Part shown: positions 26,573 to 33,542 of the stretch, piece by piece | Position numbering within the stretch: position 1 is the first letter of the stretch | How the letters are laid out: every line of letters starts with the position of its first letter | NCBI GenBank assembly: GCA_009693995.1 | Contig: SHWA01000013.1 | Location: 1 to 33,731, forward strand | Origin: Alphaproteobacteria bacterium | Lineage (GTDB): Bacteria; Pseudomonadota; Alphaproteobacteria; SHWA01 | Length of the DNA: 33,731 nt | Direction of reading: 5' to 3' | Notes under the pieces: generated by a model | Seen by the model: only the letters and a program-made list of their open reading frames with translations | What the model was told of the DNA's origin: nothing | The model's database searches: none | Made by a program: the position numbers and the translations under genes

Positions 26573-26590
26573 GTATTGTGTCCCCGAATT
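26567..26590 (+). repeat. Right inverted end of RAYT unit
   Basis: A 24-bp copy of the end motif. Bases 26570-26572 (TAA) are the stop codon of the transposase. Its right border lies 12 bases from the stop codon of the TlpA-like gene on the other strand. Confidence 0.85.
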
Positions 26591-26601
26591 AACCGGCCCC
26601 G

Positions 26602-27153
26602 CTAGCGCCCCAGCACCCGGGCGATCAGGGCGCGGCCGGCGGGCTCGTCCCACTCCAGCGGGCCGGTGACGCGGGCGACCTCGCGCCCCTCGCGGTCGAT
26701 GAGCAAGGTCACGGGGAGGCCGCGGGCGCCGAGGGTGAAGGGAGCACGGCCGGTGGTGTCGAGGTAGATGCCGAGCCGCGTCAGGGCGAGCTCGCGGTAG
26801 AAGGGCGCTACCACTTCGCGCCCCTTGCGGTCGATGGAGAGAGCGAGCACCAGGAAGTCGGGCGCGGCCAAGGCCGCCTGCACCCGGTCGAGGGAGGGCA
26901 TCTCGCGCCGGCACGGCCCGCACCAGGTGGCCCAGAGATTGAGCAGCACCACCCGGCCGCGGAAGGCCTCGAGGGTGAGGGGGCGGCCGTCGCCGTCGGT
27001 GAAGGCGAGCGCCGGGAGTGAGCGCGGCGCCGCGTGCAATTCGGCGTTGCCCGGAAATTCCTGGGCGCTCGCCGCCATGCCGAGCAGCAGCCAACCGGCG
27101 AGAACGAGGGGCAGCGTTGCCCGCGTAATGGCCCGCGTCATGGCCCGCGTCAT
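26602..27153 (-). CDS. TlpA-family thioredoxin-like protein
   Basis: Periplasmic thiol-disulfide oxidoreductase of the TlpA/ResA type, 183 residues. After a signal or anchor (ATLPLVLAGWLLLGMAASAQ) comes the AhpC/TSA-like fold with the active site WATWCGPC (Cys78 and Cys81), SIDRKGREVVAPFYREL and the cis-Pro region ARGLPVTLLIDREGREV. It may keep cytochrome c or copper-site cysteines reduced. The 5' end contains a 12-base in-frame tandem repeat (ATGGCCCGCGTC and variants on the plus strand) that codes the MTRA-MTRA-ITRA start, so two ATGs, 27153 and 27141, are possible; neither has a good ribosome site. It follows the small lipoprotein gene by 30 bases. Confidence 0.92.
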   Translation of the reverse strand: MTRAMTRAITRATLPLVLAGWLLLGMAASAQEFPGNAELHAAPRSLPALAFTDGDGRPLTLEAFRGRVVLLNLWATWCGPCRREMPSLDRVQAALAAPDFLVLALSIDRKGREVVAPFYRELALTRLGIYLDTTGRAPFTLGARGLPVTLLIDREGREVARVTGPLEWDEPAGRALIARVLGR

Positions 27154-27183
27154 GGCCCGAGTATCGCCCCGATCAACGGCCCC

Positions 27184-27615
27184 TCAGCGCGGCAGCTCGC
27201 GGCCGCGGTCGATGCGGGCGACCGTGAGGCCGAGGCTACCGTCGGCGCGAAACATCTGATAGAGCCCGGCGCGCTCCACCACGCGCTGGCAGAGCGGCCC
27301 ATCGGCCGCCGCCCACGCCTCCAGCCAGCACAGGCGCCCGCGCTCGTCCACCCACCAGCGCCCGGTGTCCCGGGTGCCGCCGCGCTGCACCTCGAGCCCG
27401 CCGTCGGGGGCGAGGAATAGAGCGTAGGCGGCGCCGGTGAAGCCCTCGATCACGGCCAGCGCGCGGTCGGCAACCAGGGCGCTGGAAAGGGGCACGCCGC
27501 CTGCCGCGACCGCCGTCACCTCGGCGCTGGCGCAGGCCGCGAGGCCGAGCAGGAGGGCCGCATGAGCGGGGCGTATGACTGCCATGAGGCGCATCTGCTG
27601 GAGCGGGTGTCGCAT
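27184..27615 (-). CDS. Small putative lipoprotein with two cysteines
   Basis: Unrecognised 143-residue protein. The N-terminus MAVIRPAHAALLLGLAACAS has a lipobox (LAAC) and so a likely lipid anchor. The rest shows FTGAAYALFLAPDGGLEVQR and DTGRWWVDERGRLCWLEAWA followed by GPLCQRVVERAGLYQMFRAD. The WW...CW...C pattern recalls small exported proteins of the DUF995 kind, but I cannot confirm the family. Three starts are possible (27615, 27594, 27585). A degenerate copy of its 5' end exists at 29496-29642, which keeps the first of these ATGs. It shares the strand with the TlpA-like gene downstream, which could keep its cysteines in order. Confidence 0.72.
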   Translation of the reverse strand: MRHPLQQMRLMAVIRPAHAALLLGLAACASAEVTAVAAGGVPLSSALVADRALAVIEGFTGAAYALFLAPDGGLEVQRGGTRDTGRWWVDERGRLCWLEAWAAADGPLCQRVVERAGLYQMFRADGSLGLTVARIDRGRELPR

Positions 27616-27758
27616 GGCGCCCTATGGTGCGCGGCGGCGGCGCGCGGTCAAGTGGGCCGGAGCAGCGAAGGCACCATGCCCACGACGACAAACGGCGCAG
27701 ACGGGTAGGGTCAAATACCGCAACCAACGTCGCCCCTGCCCCGCGACGCGTCGGATTC

Positions 27759-28628
27759 TTACCCTCGCTGCGCGATCAGGAAGGTGTGCTCGCCCACCGT
27801 GGTCGCGATCTCCACCTCGCCGTCGACGATGCGCCAGGCGTCGGAAGGCCGTCCGTCGATCGTGACCTGCAGGTCCCGCGGGTTGATGTTGGCGATGCGG
27901 AACGACGTCGGAGCCCCAGCCTTGCCCGGCGCGCCGGCGTCGGTCGCGACCACCAGGGTGCGGCGCGCCGGGTCATAGCTCGCCTGGCTCAGGCAAAGGG
28001 TCGGGAAATCGACCCCGTGCACGGTCGGGTCGATGAACTTGCGCAGGTTGGGCCGGGCACCGATCGCCGACCACGCGCCCTCGCGCATCGCCTCGACGGT
28101 GGCCATGATGGCGTTCGGCTGTCCGCGCGGGTGCGGCTCGTTGAAGCCGAATGCCCAACTGAACTCGCCCGTGGCCGCGTCCCAGGTCGGCCGGTAGTGT
28201 TCCTCGGCGTGGGCACGCAGCTTGGCGTAGAGCCCGTGCTCGCCGAATTCACGGGCGAGGATCATGCCCATGAAGACCGGCATCATGCTGGGGAGCGCAG
28301 TTGGGTCAGCGCCGGCTGCGATCGGGCGGTCGGTATCCCAGCCCAGTTCCTCGACCACCGAATCGAATAGGACGCGCGCCTCGTCGCGGCGCTGCTGCGG
28401 CACCAGCCAGAAACCGATCAGGAGCCGATGCCCCGGCTCCTTGTCGGCCTTGTGATGCACATCGAGGATGGGGTCGTAGTACATCGAGACGGAGCCGGTG
28501 AGCCGCCCGTCCCGAATCGGCACGTAGGCGACGCTGGCGCGGTCGTACCACCACTTGTGGAAGACCCGGTGCAGGTCGCTGCCGTAAAGGACGTCGTGGA
28601 GCCTCAGACCGAGGCCCGCATTAGACAT
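27759..28628 (-). CDS. Linalool dehydratase/isomerase-like protein, part after the in-frame TGA
   Basis: C-terminal 289 codons of a protein resembling linalool dehydratase/isomerase (LinD/LDI). The frame is the same as that of the preceding gene part and is separated from it only by TGA; ATG is the next codon but has no ribosome site. It begins MSNAGLGLRLHDVLYGSDLH, which continues the helix after the second active-site cysteine in the family (compare VAYLSLWVYDRLHGTDY of LinD, from memory). Further segments such as SVSMYYDPILDVHH, PVFMGMILAREFGEHGLYAK and FSWAFGFNEPHPRGQPNAIM look conserved. No frameshift is seen along its length. It may be made by readthrough (Sec or suppression), by reinitiation, or not at all. 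Confidence 0.78.
   Translation of the reverse strand: MSNAGLGLRLHDVLYGSDLHRVFHKWWYDRASVAYVPIRDGRLTGSVSMYYDPILDVHHKADKEPGHRLLIGFWLVPQQRRDEARVLFDSVVEELGWDTDRPIAAGADPTALPSMMPVFMGMILAREFGEHGLYAKLRAHAEEHYRPTWDAATGEFSWAFGFNEPHPRGQPNAIMATVEAMREGAWSAIGARPNLRKFIDPTVHGVDFPTLCLSQASYDPARRTLVVATDAGAPGKAGAPTSFRIANINPRDLQVTIDGRPSDAWRIVDGEVEIATTVGEHTFLIAQRG
28599..28617 (-). other. SECIS-like hairpin after the in-frame TGA
   Basis: On the minus strand, GGGCCUC (28617-28611) pairs with GAGGCUC (28605-28599), including one G-U pair, around the 5-base loop GGUCU. The loop lies 18 bases after the TGA at 28631-28629. In E. coli fdhF the loop AGGUCU stands 17 bases after its UGA, so the key G and U occupy the same numbered positions (23 and 24). 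The bulged U of fdhF is not present. In such GC-rich DNA a hairpin can occur by chance. Confidence 0.35.
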
Positions 28629-29480
28629 TCATATGGGCCAGATCTTGGTGTTCTCGCAGTGGCAGCCCTCGGGCCGGCCGGCCCATTGCCTGGCCAGATG
28701 CTCGGCGATCGCCCTGTGGGTCCAGGTGAAGGTGTTGCTGCCGTCGCGGATCATGGCGAACGGCTGGTTCCATTTCTGGTCGCCCGTGACGTAGAGATGC
28801 AGGCCGAGGATGACCAGGAAGAAGCCCTTGTAGAACAGGTTGCCGTCGGCGCCGATCGGGTCCATCTGCAGGCCCCACGGCTCGACCCCGTTGGCGGTCC
28901 AGCCCGGCACATCGTAGCGCCCGCGCAGGAGCGGCGGGATCAAGAGGTCGTACCATGCCTCGGGGTATTGCGTGCGGCGCGGGTCGTCGCCGAACTGCTC
29001 GAGCCAGTCCTTGGCCGCCCAGTAGCCGGTGAAACGGGTAACGAGCTGGTCCAGGATCTCGCCATAGACCTCGCGCCAGGCGGGCGTGGTATCGGCCAGC
29101 AGCGCCATGCCGTTGGCGCAATCGCTCAGGTCGAAGCGGTGCCAGGACCGCCTCGGCTCCCCCGAGACGCCATCCCAGTGCGGGTGTGGCGTGGCGCCCT
29201 TAGCCCAGCTGTCGGGCGTGGTCGCCTTGCGGTACAGATAGCGCAGCCAGCCTCTGACTGCGGTCCGAGGTCGCCGGATAACCCCGCACGCGAACTGCCT
29301 TCCCGTCGCCTTCCATCGGCAGCCCCCAGACGTCGATCGATTCCAGGGATCATCTTGGCAATCGCGCGGCTCCAGGTCAACCCGATGGTCATTCCGAAGC
29401 CAGGTGCGTGACGGCTGCGCGCCACTCGCCCCACCGGACCCCGGCAACGACAGCGGCCGTCGCGTGCCGCTGCTGGCCAT
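28629..29480 (-). CDS. Linalool dehydratase/isomerase-like protein, part before the in-frame TGA
   Basis: N-terminal part of the LinD/LDI-like protein. The reliable region starts near 29255 with RGWLRYLYRKATTPDSW and runs through ALLADTTPAWREVYGEILDQ, WGLQMDPIGADGNLFYKGFF and DGSNTFTWTHRAIAEHLARQ to GCHCENTKIWPI, then TGA. Alignment by eye with LinD puts CE of HCEN on the first active-site cysteine (VCEPDNYFVQC) and the TGA exactly nine codons later on the second. The 75 residues before 29255 (MASSGTRRPL onward) read like an out-of-frame stretch, while other frames there look more coding, so the true start is unknown and the 5' end is probably damaged. LinD itself hydrates myrcene and isomerises linalool to geraniol; the substrate here is unknown. 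Confidence 0.7.
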   Translation of the reverse strand: MASSGTRRPLSLPGSGGASGAQPSRTWLRNDHRVDLEPRDCQDDPWNRSTSGGCRWKATGRQFACGVIRRPRTAVRGWLRYLYRKATTPDSWAKGATPHPHWDGVSGEPRRSWHRFDLSDCANGMALLADTTPAWREVYGEILDQLVTRFTGYWAAKDWLEQFGDDPRRTQYPEAWYDLLIPPLLRGRYDVPGWTANGVEPWGLQMDPIGADGNLFYKGFFLVILGLHLYVTGDQKWNQPFAMIRDGSNTFTWTHRAIAEHLARQWAGRPEGCHCENTKIWPI

Positions 29481-29495
29481 GTCCCCATCACCGGG

Positions 29496-29642
29496 TCACC
29501 CGCCTTCCAGAACGTTCCTTCCCGCAGCGACCTTCACCGGGGTCAAGCCGGCATTGGTACCGGCGCCGAGGGCGAGGAGGCGGACCGCATGGGCGGGGGG
29601 CATCCCTCCCATGAACCGAATTCGCTGGAGCCTGCGTCGCAT
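29496..29642 (-). pseudogene. Degenerate copy of the lipoprotein gene 5' end
   Basis: A 48-codon frame starts MRRRLQRIRFM and goes through PPAHAVRLLALGAGTNAGLT to VLEGG and TGA. It matches the start of the lipoprotein gene at 27615 (MRHPLQQMRLM, PAHAALLLGLAACAS), and the DNA upstream of the ATG (GCACCATAGGG) also matches. The lipobox cysteine codon is replaced by a glycine codon, and the rest of the gene is missing. Together with the real gene it brackets the dehydratase-like gene, which suggests an old duplication or insertion. Confidence 0.6.
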
Positions 29643-29702
29643 CGCACCCTATGGTGCGCCGCGGCCGGCGACGCACGAGCCGGCAGAGAAGGCCATCGAC
29701 CC

Positions 29703-30941
29703 ATGAGCACGGCAGCCGTCAGAGAGAGCCCGGCGCGCATTCTGCCGCGCGCCTATCTGATCATCGTCCTCGGCGGGCTGCTGCTGACCATCACGTACGG
29801 CATCCGCCAGAGCTTCGGCCTGTTCCTGAAGCCCATGAGCCAGGACCTCGGCATCGGCTTCCAGACCATCGGCCTCGCGCTCGCCATCCAGAGCCTGTTG
29901 TCGGGCCTGGTACAGCCCCTGACCGGCATGATCGCCGACCGCTACGGGTCGGGGCACGTGATCGCCGTCGGTGGCCTGCTGTACCTGGCGGGCCTGCTGC
30001 TGACCACGGTCGCGCCGAGCGGCTTCGCCCTGCAACTCACCCTCGGCGTCCTGGTCGGCGTCGGCCTGACCGGCACCACCTTCGCCGTGGTGTTCGGCGC
30101 CGCCAGCCGGGCGGTACCGCCGGAGAAACGGGCGGTCGCCTTGACCATCGTCTCGACCTTCGGCTCGGCGGGCCTGTTTGTGTTCGTGCCCTTGACCCAG
30201 GCGCTTCTCGACTCCTTCGGCTGGACGCAGTCGCTGCTCTGGCTGGCGGCGATCACGGCGCTGATCCCCTTGATTGCCATCGTGCTGCGCGGCAAGCCGG
30301 AGAAGACGGCGGCACGCGCCAGCGAGGCGGGGTCGCTCCGGCTCGCCCTCGGCGAGGCGCGCCGACATCCGGGCTACCTGCTGCTCAACATCGGGTTCTT
30401 CGTCTGCGGCTTCCACGTCACGTTCATGGCGGTGCATCTGCCGGCCTACCTGACCGAGGGCGGGCTTTCGCCCATGGCCGCGGCCTCGGCGCTGGCCACC
30501 GTCGGCCTGTTCAACATCCTGGGCTCGCTCCTCTGCGGCTGGGCCGGCGCGCGCTACCGCAAGAAGTACGTCCTCAGCCTGCTCTATTTCGCCCGTGCCG
30601 CGGCGATCACGGCCTTCATCGCGGCGCCGCTGAGCGAGCTGACGGCGCATCTGTTCGCGGCGGCGATCGGCGTGCTGTGGCTGGGCACAGTGCCGGTGAC
30701 CAGCTCCCTCGTCGCCCAGATCTTCGGCGTGCGCTATCTCGCGACCCTGTTTGGCTTCGTCTTCATGAGCCACCAGGTGGGCGCCTTCATGGGCGCCTGG
30801 TTCGGCGGCTACATCTTCGACTCTACGGGGTCCTACGCGATCGTCTGGTACGTGGCGATCGCCCTTGGGCTGCTCGCGGGTCTGGTGCACTTGCCGATCC
30901 TGGACCGGCCGCTCTTGCGCACCCATCCGCTGCCGGCTTGA
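29703..30941 (+). CDS. MFS transporter, monocarboxylate/oxalate-formate type
   Basis: Twelve-helix major facilitator of the inner membrane, 412 residues. Its start LPRAYLIIVLGGLLLTITYG IRQSFGLFLKPMSQDLG (read without the space) resembles the monocarboxylate/oxalate-formate antiporter group. Motif A appears as GMIADRYGSGHV between helices 2 and 3, and the centre has a cytoplasmic loop RGKPEKTAARASEAGSLRL. The second half begins HPGYLLLNIGFFVCGFHVTF. The ATG at 29703 follows AGAAGG at some distance; the longer frame upstream covers the degenerate lipoprotein copy. It is divergent from the dehydratase-like gene and could carry an organic acid, but no substrate can be read from the sequence. Confidence 0.92.
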   Translation: MSTAAVRESPARILPRAYLIIVLGGLLLTITYGIRQSFGLFLKPMSQDLGIGFQTIGLALAIQSLLSGLVQPLTGMIADRYGSGHVIAVGGLLYLAGLLLTTVAPSGFALQLTLGVLVGVGLTGTTFAVVFGAASRAVPPEKRAVALTIVSTFGSAGLFVFVPLTQALLDSFGWTQSLLWLAAITALIPLIAIVLRGKPEKTAARASEAGSLRLALGEARRHPGYLLLNIGFFVCGFHVTFMAVHLPAYLTEGGLSPMAAASALATVGLFNILGSLLCGWAGARYRKKYVLSLLYFARAAAITAFIAAPLSELTAHLFAAAIGVLWLGTVPVTSSLVAQIFGVRYLATLFGFVFMSHQVGAFMGAWFGGYIFDSTGSYAIVWYVAIALGLLAGLVHLPILDRPLLRTHPLPA

Positions 30942-30975
30942 GGCGTCAGCGGGCGCGGGCCGAGCGTTGCCCGCC

Positions 30976-32001
30976 TCACTTCCACCCCGCCCGGTCAGCG
31001 ACCCGCACCGCTTCCGCGTTGTAGTCGGTGAGCCGAGCGAGGGGCAGGGCGTCGGCCTTGAAGCGGCCCATGGCCTCGACCTCGTCGGACCAGGGGATGC
31101 CGGCCCGTACCGGGTACTCCTGGACGCTGCCGGCGTAGATCGCTTGCGCCTTGTCGGAGGCGAGAAACTCCAGCAGGCGCAGGGCAGCGACCTTGTTCTT
31201 GCTGCTGCGGGTGACGGCGCCGGCGGAGATGTTGACGTGGGTGCCCTGGGCCGCCTGGTTCGGCCAGAAAACGCCGATCTTCTCGGCGACCGCGCGCTCG
31301 TCCGACTTCTCGGAGGCGGCGAGACCCGCCAGGTAATAGGTGTTGGCGACCGCCAGGTCGCATTCGCCGGCCGCCACCGCTTTCAGCTGGTCGCGGTCAC
31401 CGCCCTTGGGCGCGCGCGCGAGGTTGGCGACCAGTCCCTTCGCCCAGGCCTCGGCCGCGGCCACGCCGTGATGGGCGATGAGGGAGGCCAGCAGCGACTG
31501 GTTGTAGAGGTGGGTGGAGGAGCGGATGCAGATCTTCCCCCGCCACTTGGGATCGGCCAGGTCCTCGTAGGTGGAGAGGATGGCGGGATCGACCCGGGCC
31601 TTGGCGTAGAGGATCGGCCGCGCCCGCAAGCTGAGGCCGTACCAATACCCCTCGGGATCGCGGTAGGCGGGGGGAATCGCGGCCGCGAGCGCGGGCGAGG
31701 CGACCGGCTGCAGGACCCCCTCGGCCTTGGCCTTCAGGATGCGGCCGGCATCGACGGTCAGGAGCACGTCCGCCGGCGAGATGTCGCCCTCGCGCTTGAG
31801 CCGCTCGAGGAGGGCGTCGGCCTCGGCCGAGACCAGGTTGACCTTGATCCCGGTCTCGAGCGTGAAGGCCTTGAGGAGCGGCCGGATCAGCACCTCCTGG
31901 CGGTAGGAGTAGACGTTGACCTCGCCCGCCGCCGCCGCGCCCGCCGCGACCAGGCAGAGGGCGGCAGGAGCCGCCATCAGCGTCGGTCGAATGCACATCA
32001 T
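30976..32001 (-). CDS. Iron(III) ABC transporter substrate-binding protein (FutA/FbpA type)
   Basis: Periplasmic ferric-iron-binding protein, 341 residues. The signal peptide is PTLMAAPAALCLVAAGAAAA, with mature start GEVNVYSYRQEVLIRPLLKA; the YSYR tyrosine is a usual iron ligand. ICIRSSTHLYNQSLLASLIA, LAVANTYYLAGLAASEK (two tyrosines at the iron site) and SAGAVTRSSKNKVAALRLLE follow as in the family. An ATG at 32001 or 31998 is preferred to the GTG at 32016 because it gives a normal signal. No permease or ATPase gene is adjacent, so it is an orphan here. A Fur-like box lies 30 bases upstream, pointing to induction under iron shortage. Confidence 0.93.
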   Translation of the reverse strand: MMCIRPTLMAAPAALCLVAAGAAAAGEVNVYSYRQEVLIRPLLKAFTLETGIKVNLVSAEADALLERLKREGDISPADVLLTVDAGRILKAKAEGVLQPVASPALAAAIPPAYRDPEGYWYGLSLRARPILYAKARVDPAILSTYEDLADPKWRGKICIRSSTHLYNQSLLASLIAHHGVAAAEAWAKGLVANLARAPKGGDRDQLKAVAAGECDLAVANTYYLAGLAASEKSDERAVAEKIGVFWPNQAAQGTHVNISAGAVTRSSKNKVAALRLLEFLASDKAQAIYAGSVQEYPVRAGIPWSDEVEAMGRFKADALPLARLTDYNAEAVRVADRAGWK

Positions 32002-32030
32002 CGCGCGAGTACCCACAATTAAACTTCGCT

Positions 32031-32049
32031 ATTGCGACTTATTCGCAAT
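32031..32049. promoter_or_regulatory. Fur-like operator
   Basis: ATTGCGA and TCGCAAT are 7-bp inverted arms around a CTTAT spacer, overlapping a second palindrome TCGCTATTGCGA at 32026-32037. The core TGCGAnTnnTTCGCA fits the alphaproteobacterial Fur box, and overlapping palindromes are usual for such sites. It lies directly upstream of the iron-binding protein gene. Confidence 0.65.
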
Positions 32050-32276
32050 CTCAATCTAGCCGCCCCGGCCTTTGAGTCAAGCGGGCGCCATGATCCTGCT
32101 GGGACGGCCGGCGCCGGGCAAGTGGGTGCGGGCCTCCGCCGCCTCTCAACTGCCGGCTGCTTCGTGGCGGGCAGTCGCCGCGGCGCACCGGCGAGGGCTC
32201 TGCCCGCGCTGGACTCGCGGCGGCGCTGCGCTAGGCTCTGTTGAGCGGGCGGGACCAGGCCCGCGAAAGGATTCCC

Positions 32277-33416
32277 ATGACCGACCAGCAATCCGTCGCG
32301 GATGACGGCGACGCGCCGATCCCGGTCTCGATCGTCACCGGCTTTCTCGGCAGCGGCAAGACCACGCTGCTCTCACGCCTGGTGCAGCGCGCGGACATGC
32401 GCCAGACCGCGCTGATCATCAACGAGTTCGGCGAGATCGGCCTGGACCACGACCTGGTCGAGAAGGGCGACGAGAGCGTGGTGCAACTGACCACCGGCTG
32501 CCTCTGCTGCACGGTCCAGTCGAGCCTGGCCGAGACCCTGACCAACCTCTATATCCGCCGCGCCAAGGGCGAGATCCTGCCTTTCCGCCGCGCCATCGTC
32601 GAGACCACCGGCCTGGCCGACCCGGCGCCGGTCCTGCACGCCCTCATGTCGGACCCCCTGGTCGGCGCCCGCTATCGGCTCGACAGCGTGATCACCACCG
32701 TGGACGCGGTGAACGGCGCCGGCACCCTCGACCGCCACTTCGAGTCGGTGAAACAGGCGGCCGTGGCCGACCGCCTGATCATCACCAAGACCGACATCGC
32801 GACCGCCGCGGCGACGGCGGCGCTCGAATCGCGGCTTCGCCGCCTGAACCCGGGCGCGCCGATCGAGCGCATCAGCTTCGGTGCGGTCGCCCCCGATTTC
32901 CTGTTCGGCGCCACGCTGTTCGATCCCACCACCAAGACCGTCGACGTGCAGGGCTGGCTGCGCGCGGAGGCCTACGCCGCCCATGAACACGCACATGGGC
33001 ATGGGCACGACCACCATGACCACGCCGGCGGCCAATCCCCGCGCGACGTGAACCGCCACGACGCGGAGATCCAGGCCTTCTGCGTGGTCCGCGACCGGCC
33101 GCTCAAGGCGAGCGCGTTCAACATGTTCCTCGACCTGCTCGCGGCCAACCGCGGCGCCGATCTACTGCGCGTCAAGGGCATCCTGAACATCGCCGAGCTC
33201 CCCGAGGGCGGACCGGTCGCGATTCACGGCGTGCAGCACGTCATGCACCCCCCCGTCCAGCTCGACGCCTGGCCGTCGGACGACCGGCGCAGCCGGATCG
33301 TCTTCATCACCCGCAACATCGGCCGCGACACGGTCGAGAAGTTGATGGACGCCCTCGACGAGGCGGTGGAGCGCGCCGCGCGCCGGGTCAGCGAGGGAGC
33401 CGAGCCCCGGGCCTGA
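32277..33416 (+). CDS. CobW/COG0523-family metal-chaperone GTPase
   Basis: G3E-family GTPase of the kind that inserts or traffics metals, often zinc or cobalt. The 379 residues show the P-loop GFLGSGKT (22-29), the metal-binding GCLCC (74-78), EIGLDHDLVE, ETTGLADPAPV, the TKTD guanine site (170-173) and a His-rich loop EHAHGHGHDHHDH (237-249). The C-terminal CobW domain has AFCVVRDRPLKASAFNMFLD and GVQHVMHPPVQLDAWPSDDR. AAAGGA lies 7 bases before the ATG at 32277. No cobalamin biosynthesis gene is next to it, and no Zur or cobalamin site is obvious in the 275 bases upstream, so the metal is uncertain. Confidence 0.93.
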   Translation: MTDQQSVADDGDAPIPVSIVTGFLGSGKTTLLSRLVQRADMRQTALIINEFGEIGLDHDLVEKGDESVVQLTTGCLCCTVQSSLAETLTNLYIRRAKGEILPFRRAIVETTGLADPAPVLHALMSDPLVGARYRLDSVITTVDAVNGAGTLDRHFESVKQAAVADRLIITKTDIATAAATAALESRLRRLNPGAPIERISFGAVAPDFLFGATLFDPTTKTVDVQGWLRAEAYAAHEHAHGHGHDHHDHAGGQSPRDVNRHDAEIQAFCVVRDRPLKASAFNMFLDLLAANRGADLLRVKGILNIAELPEGGPVAIHGVQHVMHPPVQLDAWPSDDRRSRIVFITRNIGRDTVEKLMDALDEAVERAARRVSEGAEPRA

Positions 33417-33438
33417 GGGGCGCGTCCCAAGCCGCGCC

Positions 33439-33542
33439 TAATTTCGGGGACACTAATTTCGGGGACACAATACTTAATTCCGCAAGTCGAGTAGATGTGT
33501 GGCGATGGTCGGGCGCTGGAATTAAGTATTGTGTCCCCGAAA
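33439..33542. repeat. Gene-less pair of RAYT end repeats
   Basis: Intact inverted copies of the RAYT end motif at 33455-33479 and 33520-33542 enclose 40 bases with no gene. A partial copy (TAATTTCGGGGACAC, 33439-33453) is repeated directly before the left one. The unit resembles a deletion derivative of the 748-base RAYT unit and has landed in an insertion-sequence remnant. Confidence 0.82.

Larger units (their letters stand above)
25843..26590 (+). mobile_element. RAYT unit bounded by 24-bp inverted repeats
   Basis: A 748-base unit carries one REP-associated tyrosine transposase gene between inverted copies of the same 24-25 bp sequence (core TATTGTGTCCCCGAA, left end in reverse orientation at 25843-25867, right end at 26567-26590). 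The right repeat supplies the stop codon of the transposase. Further copies of the ends without a gene occur at 7172-7270 and 33439-33542, so this unit may have mobilised them or be of common origin. It sits between the hydroxybutyryl-CoA dehydrogenase gene and the TlpA-like gene without disrupting either. Confidence 0.85.

Noticed and set aside
28626-28631. TGA-ATG junction read as a deliberate two-gene split with translational coupling
   Set aside because: No ribosome site precedes the ATG, and the two parts together form one family domain; kept only as a minor alternative in the feature text.
30865-32022. A 385-codon plus-strand frame opposite the iron-binding protein
   Set aside because: It is the complement of a well-supported gene and is low in complexity.
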